This document shows, one piece after another, positions 1 to 9,559 of a stretch of 64,000 nt of DNA (position 1 is the first letter of the stretch; the number at the start of each line of letters is the position of its first letter). The DNA is from Ensifer sp. WSM1721 (GTDB lineage: Bacteria; Pseudomonadota; Alphaproteobacteria; Rhizobiales; Rhizobiaceae), in contig NZ_CP165782.1 in the NCBI RefSeq assembly GCF_000513895.2, positions 3,024,501 through 3,088,500 on the forward strand. The letters run 5' to 3'. The translations under genes and the position numbers were made by a program. Under the pieces are notes generated by a model that had not been told where the DNA came from, did not search any database, and was given only the letters and a program-made list of their open reading frames with translations.

Positions 1-1
1 T

Positions 2-601
2 CTCAAGGACAACAGCCGCATCAAGCAGGACACGGTAATGGGGGTCGTCTTTTCCGGCATGTTCGGCCTCGGTCTCGTGCTCTACGTGAACATCCAGAGC
101 GACGTGCATCTCGATCACATCCTCTTCGGCGACATGCTCGGCATCGGCTGGGGCGACATTCTCGAGACGGGGCTCATCGCAGCGGTGGCGGCCGGCGTGC
201 TCGGCCTCAAGTGGCGCGACCTCCTGCTTCATGCCTTCGATCCGGCGCAGGCACGCGCCGTCGGCCTGCCGGTGGGGTGGCTGCATTACGGGCTGCTCGC
301 GATCCTGTCGCTGACGATCGTCGGCGCGCTCAAGGCGGTCGGCCTGATCCTTGCCATCGCCATGCTGATCGCCCCCGGCGCGATTGCCTATCTCGTCACG
401 CGGACGTTCCGCGGCATGCTTGTCGCCGCGGTCGCGGTCGCCGCCATTGCTTCCTTCTCCGGCGTCTACCTCTCCTTCTTCATCGACAGCGCCCCCGCAC
501 CGACCATCGTGCTTCTCATGACGGCGATCTTCCTCCTCGCCTTCGCCTATTCCACCTGGAAGACGGCGCGCATGGAGGCACGGCGGACGAGCCTCGAGTA
601 G
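2..601 (+). CDS. sitD: Mn/Fe-type ABC transporter permease (SitD-like), 5' end outside window
   Basis: This is the C-terminal 199 residues of an ABC-3 family inner-membrane permease, the family that includes manganese, iron and zinc importers. The frame is open to the first base, so the true start lies upstream; the first in-frame ATG at 38 is internal. Several hydrophobic helices are visible, including a long pair around the conserved stretch LKAVGLILAIAMLIAPGAIA. That glycine/alanine-rich segment is typical of the part of these permeases that contacts the ATPase. The tail is short and charged (ARRTSLE). In rhizobia the sitABCD operon imports manganese and is controlled by Mur, which fits the taxon, but the rest of the operon is not visible. 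ZnuB/TroD-type zinc permease is the main alternative. Confidence 0.72.
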   Translation, partial: LKDNSRIKQDTVMGVVFSGMFGLGLVLYVNIQSDVHLDHILFGDMLGIGWGDILETGLIAAVAAGVLGLKWRDLLLHAFDPAQARAVGLPVGWLHYGLLAILSLTIVGALKAVGLILAIAMLIAPGAIAYLVTRTFRGMLVAAVAVAAIASFSGVYLSFFIDSAPAPTIVLLMTAIFLLAFAYSTWKTARMEARRTSLE

Positions 602-606
602 GGGTC

Positions 607-621
607 AGGTCGGACCGACCT
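607..621. other. Perfect 15-bp dyad after the permease gene
   Basis: AGGTCGG-A-CCGACCT lies six bases after the permease stop. The single-base centre makes it a poor transcription terminator, and no T-run follows. It could be an operator or a DNA-level palindrome. The rest of 622-829 shows no gene; a second small hairpin (CCGCCT-ATC-AGGCGG, 801-815) sits just before the next ATG. Confidence 0.35.
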
Positions 622-829
622 AAGATCCCTCCCCTTGTCGGGACGGTTGGGCAAGGGTCTTCTCGCGAGGTGTCTTTCCGCAATTCGCCTGGCCTTCAAA
701 CTCGCCTTTTCAACGGCGATGCCTCTTGGACGCCGACGCCATGATCCCTTATTGTGCCCCGTCTTTCTAGAGTTGAAGCGGCGCGTGCGGAAATGCTAGG
801 CCGCCTATCAGGCGGAGCAACGAGGCGAT

Positions 830-1756
830 ATGGAGAAGAAGCAGGAAGGCCGTTCCGGCGTCGCTTTCTTCCTGATCGCCGTCGCGCTGATCTTCACGGC
901 AATTCTTGCGACCGTGCTCTTCGCCAATGAGCAGCGCAATTTGAGACAACTCCTCGCCGCAATGGGTTTTGAGATCAAGGCGCCGGAAGCGGAGCGGCTG
1001 CCCGACCGTGCCGCACCGCGCAAGAAGCCGGAACCGCAGCGAGTGCTTTTGCCCTCCCATACCTTTGCGGACCTTGAGACGCCGGGGCAGCAGTTTATCC
1101 GCGAAATCCGCAGCGACCCGCGCGCGCTTTGCGAAGGCCTGCGCGAGGCCGGCTTCCGCGACCTCGAATGGAAGTCGGCCGAGAGCGGCCGGTGGGAATG
1201 CTCCACGCTCGTTCCTTTTCCCCGTCCCGGCGAGGGGCAAAGCTCGTCCATTTTCATCTTGGTCAAGGGCAGCGGCGAGGATGAGATCACCTCCTTCCGC
1301 GTGAAGCTCAACATCGAGAACGCTGAGGACACGCAGGCCGTCACGAGTGCGGCGGCGAAGGCGGCTTCCGTCTTCCTGACTGAGGTCCGCTGGGCCGATA
1401 GCACCAGCATCGCCTTGAAGATCCAGGCGTTGAAGGAGTTCGATCTCAAACGTTTCGGCAGCCGCATCCAGCTCAAGCGGGAATCGGGCGAAACGCCGAG
1501 GTACAATTTCTTCGCCAATCAGGCGGCGCGGACGCGACCGAAGAGCATTGCCGAGCTCTATTTCGATCGCGAGAGGTGGCTGCCGCCCGGCGATGGCTCG
1601 ATCGTTTCCTTCGTCCGTGGCCCGAGCGCCTGGGATATGCCGAGCGCGCCGGCAGACACGCGGGCGGGTGCAGGCGACCGGCCACAACTCCCAGGCATTG
1701 ATGCGGAATCGCAATCGTCAGCGGTCGATCCGCGTCGAGAGGATGATCGACGATAG
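830..1756 (+). CDS. DUF6030-like membrane-anchored protein of unknown function
   Basis: A 308-residue protein with one N-terminal transmembrane helix (about residues 11-33) and a large domain predicted to lie outside the cytoplasm. The central part (LCEGLREAGF, the WECS segment, the SIFILVKG strand, the RVKLNIEN segment and the RFGSRIQLKRE segment) matches my recollection of the rhizobial DUF6030 family; no function is known to me. The last 60 or so residues are polar and low in complexity. The ATG at 830 follows a purine-rich GAGGCGAT. The gene is convergent with the Lrp regulator and their 3' ends overlap by 39 bp, so the extreme C-terminus may be dispensable. The family assignment is from memory. 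Confidence 0.65.
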   Translation: MEKKQEGRSGVAFFLIAVALIFTAILATVLFANEQRNLRQLLAAMGFEIKAPEAERLPDRAAPRKKPEPQRVLLPSHTFADLETPGQQFIREIRSDPRALCEGLREAGFRDLEWKSAESGRWECSTLVPFPRPGEGQSSSIFILVKGSGEDEITSFRVKLNIENAEDTQAVTSAAAKAASVFLTEVRWADSTSIALKIQALKEFDLKRFGSRIQLKRESGETPRYNFFANQAARTRPKSIAELYFDRERWLPPGDGSIVSFVRGPSAWDMPSAPADTRAGAGDRPQLPGIDAESQSSAVDPRREDDRR

Positions 1757-2149
1757 CGTCTTTTCGACGCCTTCGATTTCGCCGATTCGATCGATCAAAT
1801 GGTCCAGTTCGCTAATCGAGGCTGCGGCAACAACGGCGATCAAATCGAAGCTGCCGCTCACCGAATGCAGCGTGCGGATCTCGCGGATCGCCGCGAGTTC
1901 CGGCGTCACCCGGCTCAGCGCCCGGGGCGCGATCGTGATCAGCACATGCGCCTTGACCAGGCCCTTCTCATAGCTCTCCGAAAGCCGCACGCCGTAGCCC
2001 GCGATCACCCCTTCGCGCTCCAGCCGCTCGATGCGCGCCTGTACCGTCGTGCGCGAAAGGCCGAGTCTGCGGGCGATCGTCGCGGTCGGCATGCGGGCGT
2101 TTTCGCTTAGCACGGCGAGCAGCTCGCGATCTTTGTCGGTCATTTGCAT
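1718..2149 (-). CDS. Lrp/AsnC family transcriptional regulator
   Basis: A 143-residue regulator of normal Lrp length. Residues 1-60 form the winged helix-turn-helix (TDKDRELLAVLSENAR, then RRLGLSRTTVQARIERLE). Residues 65-143 form the RAM/AsnC ligand-binding and oligomerisation domain, including the SGSFDLIAVV strand. Two in-frame ATGs (2149 and 2143) are possible and neither has a strong ribosome binding site. It is transcribed away from a saccharopine-dehydrogenase-like gene across a 127-bp gap, the usual arrangement in which an Lrp-type protein controls its divergent neighbour in response to an amino acid. Lysine or a related amino acid is a reasonable but unproven effector. Confidence 0.9.
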   Translation of the reverse strand: MQMTDKDRELLAVLSENARMPTATIARRLGLSRTTVQARIERLEREGVIAGYGVRLSESYEKGLVKAHVLITIAPRALSRVTPELAAIREIRTLHSVSGSFDLIAVVAAASISELDHLIDRIGEIEGVEKTLSSIILSTRIDR

Positions 2150-2161
2150 ATCGTCGACTCC

Positions 2162-2180
2162 GATCGGCGAAATGCCGATC
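2162..2180. promoter_or_regulatory. Candidate Lrp operator palindrome
   Basis: GATCGGC-GAAAT-GCCGATC is a perfect 7-bp inverted repeat with a 5-bp spacer. It starts 12 bp upstream of the Lrp start codon in the shared divergent intergenic region. Position and symmetry suit autoregulation and control of the divergent dehydrogenase gene. The sequence does not obviously match the E. coli Lrp consensus. Confidence 0.4.
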
Positions 2181-2276
2181 TCTTCCCGGCGATTTAGCCA
2201 TATCGACGCTTCAAATCAACGGAATCCGGCAGGATAATTACGACTGAAGAAGCTCATATCCTGGGGAAAAAGAAGA

Positions 2277-3377
2277 ATGAAAGACATCGTCGTCATCGGC
2301 GCCGGCAAGATCGGCTCGACCATTGCGCGCATGCTGGCGCATACCGGCGACTATCGGGTCTGCGTCGCCGATCGCAGCGCCGAGCAGCTGGTGCAGGTCG
2401 AAAAGCACGATGCAATTTCGACCGCCGTCATCGACATTGCCGACCGCGAGGCGCTGGTCGGCCTGCTCGCCGGCAAGTTCGCGGTGCTGAGTGCCGCGCC
2501 CTTCCATCTCACGGTTGCGATCGCCGAGGCGGCGGCCGAGGCGGAGATCCACTATCTCGATCTCACCGAGGACGTCGAGTCGACCCGCCAGGTCAAGACG
2601 ATCGCCGCACAAGCGAAGACGGCCTTCATCCCGCAATGCGGCCTTGCTCCCGGCTTCATCTCGATCGTCGCCAACGATCTCACCAGGCATTTCGACACGC
2701 TCGAAAGCGTGCGCATGCGCGTCGGCGCTCTGCCGCAGTACCCGTCCAATGCGCTCAACTACAATCTCACCTGGAGCACGGACGGCGTCATCAACGAATA
2801 TATCGAGCCCTGCGAGGCGATCGTCGAGGGGTCGCTGATCGAAGTTCCGGCGATGGAAGAGCGCGAGGAGTTTTCCCTCGACGGCGTCACCTACGAAGCC
2901 TTCAACACCTCCGGCGGCCTCGGCACGCTTTGCGAGACGCTCAAGGGCAAGGTCCGCACGCTGAACTACAAGACGATCCGCTATCCCGGCCACGCGGCGA
3001 TCTTCAAGGCGCTTCTGAACGACCTCGGCCTGCGCCATCGCCGCGAGGTGCTGAAGGACATTCTCGAGAACGCACTGCCAACGACGACCCAGGACGTAGT
3101 CGTCATCTTCGTCACCGTCTCCGGCTACCGCGACGGCCGCCTGATCCAGGAGACCTACGCCAACAAGGTCTATAGCGGCGTCGTTGCGGGACGCATGCAG
3201 AGCGGCATCCAGATCACGACGGCCGGCAGCATCTGCGCCGTGCTCGACCTGCTCGCCGAAGCCAAGATCCCGACAAAGGGCTTCGTGCGCCAGGAAGACA
3301 TCGCGCTCGACACCTTCCTCGCCAACCGCTTCGGCCGCTATTACGCTCAGAAGCACGAGGAACGCGCGGCGAGCTGA
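2277..3377 (+). CDS. Saccharopine dehydrogenase-like (LYS9 family) NAD(P)-dependent oxidoreductase
   Basis: A 366-residue protein starting with a Rossmann fold (VVIGAGKIGSTIA, residues 5-17) and continuing into the LYS9-type substrate domain (NYNLTWSTDGVINEY, the TSGGLGTLCETL segment and the YKTIRYPGHA segment). The family oxidises saccharopine or related amino acid intermediates; in bacteria it includes lysine-degradation enzymes and lysine 6-dehydrogenase-like proteins. The length fits a stand-alone enzyme, not a fused LKR/SDH. The ATG is preceded by GGGGAAAAAGAAGA. The divergent Lrp-type gene suggests amino-acid-responsive control. The exact substrate cannot be read from the sequence. Confidence 0.82.
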   Translation: MKDIVVIGAGKIGSTIARMLAHTGDYRVCVADRSAEQLVQVEKHDAISTAVIDIADREALVGLLAGKFAVLSAAPFHLTVAIAEAAAEAEIHYLDLTEDVESTRQVKTIAAQAKTAFIPQCGLAPGFISIVANDLTRHFDTLESVRMRVGALPQYPSNALNYNLTWSTDGVINEYIEPCEAIVEGSLIEVPAMEEREEFSLDGVTYEAFNTSGGLGTLCETLKGKVRTLNYKTIRYPGHAAIFKALLNDLGLRHRREVLKDILENALPTTTQDVVVIFVTVSGYRDGRLIQETYANKVYSGVVAGRMQSGIQITTAGSICAVLDLLAEAKIPTKGFVRQEDIALDTFLANRFGRYYAQKHEERAAS

Positions 3378-3430
3378 ATTTTGCCTGCTCCGCTGGGGCG
3401 ATCGATGCCGTCCTCGCAATAGAGACCCAA

Positions 3431-3456
3431 ATGCCCGGACATCGTCCGGGCATTTT
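3431..3456 (+). terminator. Rho-independent terminator of the dehydrogenase gene
   Basis: ATGCCCGGAC-ATC-GTCCGGGCAT followed by TTTG, a perfect 10-bp stem 53 bp after the dehydrogenase stop codon. Confidence 0.75.
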
Positions 3457-3479
3457 GCGTTCACGGCAGTCTCGCCCGG

Positions 3480-3620
3480 AGCCGCGCATCCCCCTCATCC
3501 GGCCTGCCGGCGAAGGAGATTCGCGGCACACCCGTCCATTCCCTCTCCCGTCGGCGGTAGCGGTGGCGCTCGTCCCCTCTACGCGCGCGGGATCAGGGTG
3601 GGCGATTGTTCGACGCTCGC
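3480..3620. repeat. Degenerate RIME-like intergenic mosaic repeat
   Basis: The CCCCTCATCCGGCCTGCCGG segment followed by GCGGCACACCCGTCC and CCCTCTCCCGTCGG resembles the C-rich/G-rich intergenic mosaic elements seen again at 12.7, 52.7 and 59.6 kb. This copy is strongly eroded. It fills most of the 370-bp gap between the dehydrogenase gene and atpC; nothing else was seen there apart from the two terminators. Confidence 0.5.
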
Positions 3621-3690
3621 ACAAACGGCGCCGTTCGCCCGCCGGCTCCAAACGTCGCCGCAGCGAACGGAGGCGATCGCGCTGGACATG

Positions 3691-3714
3691 AAAAACCCCG
3701 CTCGAGGCGGGGTT
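3691..3714 (-). terminator. Rho-independent terminator of the atp operon
   Basis: Read on the minus strand: AACCCCGC-CTCGA-GCGGGGTT followed by TTT, a perfect 8-bp stem 33 bp after the atpC stop. It closes the atpHAGDC transcript. Confidence 0.85.
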
Positions 3715-3747
3715 CGGTGAGCATTATCCCTGGTCGGGATGTCCCTT

Positions 3748-4152
3748 TCAGGCGGGGATGACGATCTCCCCGAGCTTCGTCAGCTCGGCGATGAACTGTT
3801 CGATACGCGTCTTCTTCTCGTCGGCAGCGCCTTCGAGTTCGGCGCGCGCCTCGGCGATGCGGTTTTCGAGGATCGTGCGGTCAAGCTCGTCGACGTGAAC
3901 CGCCGATTCGGCAAGCAGCGTGCAGCCATCGGGCAGGATATCGGCAAAGCCGCCGAAGACGGCGAAACGCTCGGTCTTGCCGCCGGCCGTCTTCACCGCG
4001 ACCACGCCCGGCTTGACGGTCGTCATGGTCGGCGCGTGATGGGCCATGACGGTCATCTCGCCCTCGGTCGCCGGGATGACGACTTCCGTCACCTTCTCGG
4101 AGAGCAGCAGGCGCTCGGGGGAAACAAGCTCAAAATTGAAACTGTCGGCCAT
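3748..4152 (-). CDS. atpC: ATP synthase F1 epsilon subunit
   Basis: A 134-residue epsilon subunit of the F1 central stalk, with the N-terminal beta-sandwich (FNFELVSPERLLLSEKV, then GEMTVMAHHAPTM) and a C-terminal helical hairpin (ILENRIAEARAELEG). It couples gamma rotation to the rotor ring and can inhibit hydrolysis. Two ATGs lie in frame at 4158 and 4152. The second is chosen because GGAAG sits at better spacing for it and the protein then begins MADSFNFE. It is the last gene of atpHAGDC, followed directly by a terminator. Confidence 0.96.
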   Translation of the reverse strand: MADSFNFELVSPERLLLSEKVTEVVIPATEGEMTVMAHHAPTMTTVKPGVVAVKTAGGKTERFAVFGGFADILPDGCTLLAESAVHVDELDRTILENRIAEARAELEGAADEKKTRIEQFIAELTKLGEIVIPA

Positions 4153-4274
4153 GACCATTCACTTCCGGTAAGCGTGCCGCGAGATGGCGGCGGCTGTGCA
4201 TGTTCTCAACCGCTTGAGCCGCGGCGGAATGAAAACCGCGGCGCGGTCGCCCCGCGCCACGGTTCACGATGCAA

Positions 4275-6694
<2,420 letters not shown>

Positions 6695-6721
6695 CCGTTG
6701 TCCGTCCTAGTTGAGGTCCGC

Positions 6722-8251
6722 TCAGGCGAAAGACTTGGCGAAGCTGTCGATTGCGGCCTTCAGCTTGGCCTTGGTGTCGTCCGAGATCGCCTTTTCCGTG
6801 CGGATCGTATCGAGGACGGCTTTGCCTTCCGAACGCAGGTAGGAAAGCAGGCCCTGTTCGAACTTGCCGACTTCGCTGACCGGCAGCTTGTCGAGGTAGC
6901 CGTTGACGCCGGCGAAGATGACCGCAACCTGTTCTTCCGTCTTCAGCGGCGAGAACTGCGGCTGCTTCAGGAGCTCGGTCAGGCGGGCGCCGCGGTTCAA
7001 GAGGCGCTGCGTCGCGGCGTCGAGGTCCGAGCCGAACTGCGCGAAGGCCGCCATTTCGCGGTACTGCGCGAGCTCGCCCTTGATCGAGCCTGCGACCTGC
7101 TTCATCGCCTTGATCTGGGCGGAGGAGCCGACGCGCGAAACCGACAGACCGACGTTCACGGCCGGACGGATGCCCTGATAGAACAGGTCGGTTTCAAGGA
7201 AGATCTGACCGTCGGTGATAGAGATCACGTTGGTCGGAATGAACGCGGACACGTCGTTGCCCTGCGTCTCGATGACCGGCAGAGCGGTCAGCGAGCCGGC
7301 GCCGTTGTCGTCGTTGAGCTTTGCAGCGCGCTCCAGAAGACGGGAATGCAGGTAAAAAACGTCACCCGGATAAGCTTCGCGGCCCGGCGGGCGGCGGAGA
7401 AGCAGCGACATCTGGCGATAGGCGACGGCCTGCTTGGAAAGGTCGTCATAGCCGATCAGCGCATGCTTGCCGTTGTCGCGGAAATATTCGCCCATCGTGC
7501 AGCCGGCGAACGGAGCGAGGTACTGCATCGGCGCCGGGTCGGAGGCGGTGGCGGCAATGATGATCGAGTACTGCAGAGCGCCGCGCTCTTCGAGAACCTT
7601 CACGAACTGCGCAACCGTCGAGCGCTTCTGGCCGATGGCGACGTAGACGCAATAGAGCTTGTCCTGCTCCGGGCCGTTGTCGTGGATCGGCTTCTGGTTC
7701 AGGAAGGTGTCGAGGATGATTGCGGTCTTGCCGGTCTGGCGGTCGCCGATGACGAGTTCGCGCTGGCCGCGGCCGACCGGGATGAGGGCGTCGATCGCCT
7801 TGAGGCCGGTCGACATCGGCTCATGCACCGACTTGCGCGGAATGATGCCGGGGGCCTTGATGTCGACGCGGGCACGTTGCTTGGCGTTGATCGGGCCCTT
7901 GCCGTCGATCGGGTTGCCGAGCGCGTCGACCACGCGGCCGAGCAGTTCCGGGCCGACCGGGACGTCCACGATGGCGCCGGTCCGCTTGACGGTGTCGCCT
8001 TCCTTGATGTCGCGGTCGGAGCCGAAGATAACGACACCGACGTTATCGGCTTCGAGGTTCAGCGCCATGCCGCGAATTCCGCCCGGGAATTCGACCATCT
8101 CGCCTGCCTGGACATTGTCGAGGCCGTAGACGCGGGCAATACCGTCACCGACGGAGAGCACCTGACCGACTTCGGAGACTTCTGCTTCCTGGCCGAAATT
8201 TTTGATCTGATCTTTGAGAATTGCGGAAATTTCCGCGGCGCGGATATCCAT
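6722..8251 (-). CDS. atpA: ATP synthase F1 alpha subunit
   Basis: A 509-residue non-catalytic nucleotide-binding subunit. The Walker A motif GDRQTGKT is at residues 169-176, and the conserved [12 protein letters not shown] and [18 protein letters not shown] segments are intact. The start codon overlaps the atpH stop by one base (TGATG), which implies translational coupling. Confidence 0.98.
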   Translation of the reverse strand: MDIRAAEISAILKDQIKNFGQEAEVSEVGQVLSVGDGIARVYGLDNVQAGEMVEFPGGIRGMALNLEADNVGVVIFGSDRDIKEGDTVKRTGAIVDVPVGPELLGRVVDALGNPIDGKGPINAKQRARVDIKAPGIIPRKSVHEPMSTGLKAIDALIPVGRGQRELVIGDRQTGKTAIILDTFLNQKPIHDNGPEQDKLYCVYVAIGQKRSTVAQFVKVLEERGALQYSIIIAATASDPAPMQYLAPFAGCTMGEYFRDNGKHALIGYDDLSKQAVAYRQMSLLLRRPPGREAYPGDVFYLHSRLLERAAKLNDDNGAGSLTALPVIETQGNDVSAFIPTNVISITDGQIFLETDLFYQGIRPAVNVGLSVSRVGSSAQIKAMKQVAGSIKGELAQYREMAAFAQFGSDLDAATQRLLNRGARLTELLKQPQFSPLKTEEQVAVIFAGVNGYLDKLPVSEVGKFEQGLLSYLRSEGKAVLDTIRTEKAISDDTKAKLKAAIDSFAKSFA

Positions 8252-8817
8252 CAGCCGACCTCTTTCAGTGCAAGCTTAAGGGTAGAGAGTTTGGTGCGAA
8301 GGGAGGTGTCAATCTGGCGGGACCCGACCTTGACGATCAGACCTCCAAGAATAGACGGGTCGACGGTGACGTTGACCGCCACGTCTTTGCCGGTGACGCC
8401 TTTCAGCGTCGCCTTCAATTCGGTTTGCTGCGCTTCAGTCAGCGCATGCGCCGACGTCACGTCGGCAGTGATTTCACCGCGATGGCGCGCGGCAATCAGG
8501 CGGAAGGCCTTGATGATGCCCGGCAGCGCGAAGAGGCGGCGATTGCGCGCAACGACCTTGAGGAAGTTGCCGACCAGGCCGGCGATGCCGAACTGAGCAG
8601 CGATTGCCGAAACGGCCTTGAACTGGTCTTCCGCGGAAAAGACGGGACTGACGATGAGACGCTTGAAATCCTCGCTACCGTCGATCAGGGACTGCACGCG
8701 AGCGAGATCGGCACCGACCGCCTCGACCGAACCAGCATCGAGCGCCAGCTCGAAGAGAGAGGATGCGTATCTTTCTGCAACACCGGAAATAAGCTGGGAT
8801 GTGTCTGCCACGGGCAC
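8251..8817 (-). CDS. atpH: ATP synthase F1 delta subunit
   Basis: A 188-residue OSCP/delta subunit that links F1 to the peripheral stalk. The N-terminal six-helix domain ([13 protein letters not shown]) and the C-terminal strand ([20 protein letters not shown]) are typical. The start is GTG at 8817 (a second GTG lies six bases on at 8811). It is the first gene of atpHAGDC. As usual in alphaproteobacteria, the Fo genes are not linked. I found no convincing promoter in the 239-bp gap 8818-9056. Confidence 0.95.
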   Translation of the reverse strand: MPVADTSQLISGVAERYASSLFELALDAGSVEAVGADLARVQSLIDGSEDFKRLIVSPVFSAEDQFKAVSAIAAQFGIAGLVGNFLKVVARNRRLFALPGIIKAFRLIAARHRGEITADVTSAHALTEAQQTELKATLKGVTGKDVAVNVTVDPSILGGLIVKVGSRQIDTSLRTKLSTLKLALKEVG

Positions 8818-9056
8818 AAGCTTCTCTCAAAATCATCCAAGAATGTCAGCTCCGGCGAACCGTCGACTTAACGTCTTGAATTTGCTGCAATAACTCGCAG
8901 GACATCGAGGCCGTTTCGACCCACTTCCCCCGCAATTCGCGGTTCGTCTAGCATAGGATGTTGGGACTCGCAACACGCCGTGGGCACGAATGCGGCATTA
9001 CTCGGCCGCTTCGGCCGAATTTTGCGGTAAATAGTGTCGCACCCTGCTGCGGCCGA

Positions 9057-9443
9057 TCAGATCAGCCCGAAAACATAGGCAAGCGGCAGGATTGCAAGTG
9101 CCGTTTGGACCACGAGTGCGCCCCAGTTGAAGAGCGTCGCGCCATTGTCGCTCATCATCGACAGGATGCGACCGAAGACCGCAAGCGCAAAGGCGGCGCC
9201 GACGGCGAGATAGACCATCGGCTGGGCGAGCAGGATCGCGCCGAGCCCCAGTCCGAGATGCATGCCGCCCATGGTGGAGCGAGCCTCCGCTAGGCCGCCG
9301 CGGCGTCCTTCCGCAATGCCGATCCCGGCGGCGCGAAAGGCGAGACGCGGCGCAAAGAGCATGACGACGCCGATCAGCGCCGCGACTGCTGCCGCACAAA
9401 ACGCCAGGAACTCCCCGGTTTCTGTCGGGATGTAGAACTCCAT
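9057..9443 (-). CDS. Small four-helix membrane protein (DUF4345-like)
   Basis: A 128-residue hydrophobic protein with about four transmembrane helices (for example FLAFCAAAVAALIGVVMLF and MVYLAVGAAFALAVFGRI). The RSTMGGMHLGLGLGAILLA and GRILSMMSDN segments resemble the DUF4345 family; no function is known. The ATG at 9443 is preferred over an upstream in-frame ATG at 9476 because GGGGA lies nine bases before it. It lies alone between atpH and priA. Confidence 0.6.
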   Translation of the reverse strand: MEFYIPTETGEFLAFCAAAVAALIGVVMLFAPRLAFRAAGIGIAEGRRGGLAEARSTMGGMHLGLGLGAILLAQPMVYLAVGAAFALAVFGRILSMMSDNGATLFNWGALVVQTALAILPLAYVFGLI

Positions 9444-9559
9444 TGCCGTCCCCGCTCTTGGACGCCTGCTTCGCATTAGCGCAAGCAGGTCGCACAGAGA
9501 GGTCTAGCGCATGTCTTGTCGGATGTGAATCGGTGCAGTGACAGACAGTGCATGGCGGT

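Noticed and set aside
9002..9018. TCGGCCG-CTT-CGGCCGA hairpin followed by ATTTTG as a terminator
   Set aside because: The T-run follows on the plus strand, where no gene lies upstream. On the minus strand, where it would serve the small membrane protein gene, there is no T-run.
8998..9495. A longer minus-strand open frame overlapping the small membrane protein
   Set aside because: It is a different frame from the DUF4345-like protein, is Arg/Pro-rich, and has no ribosome binding site.
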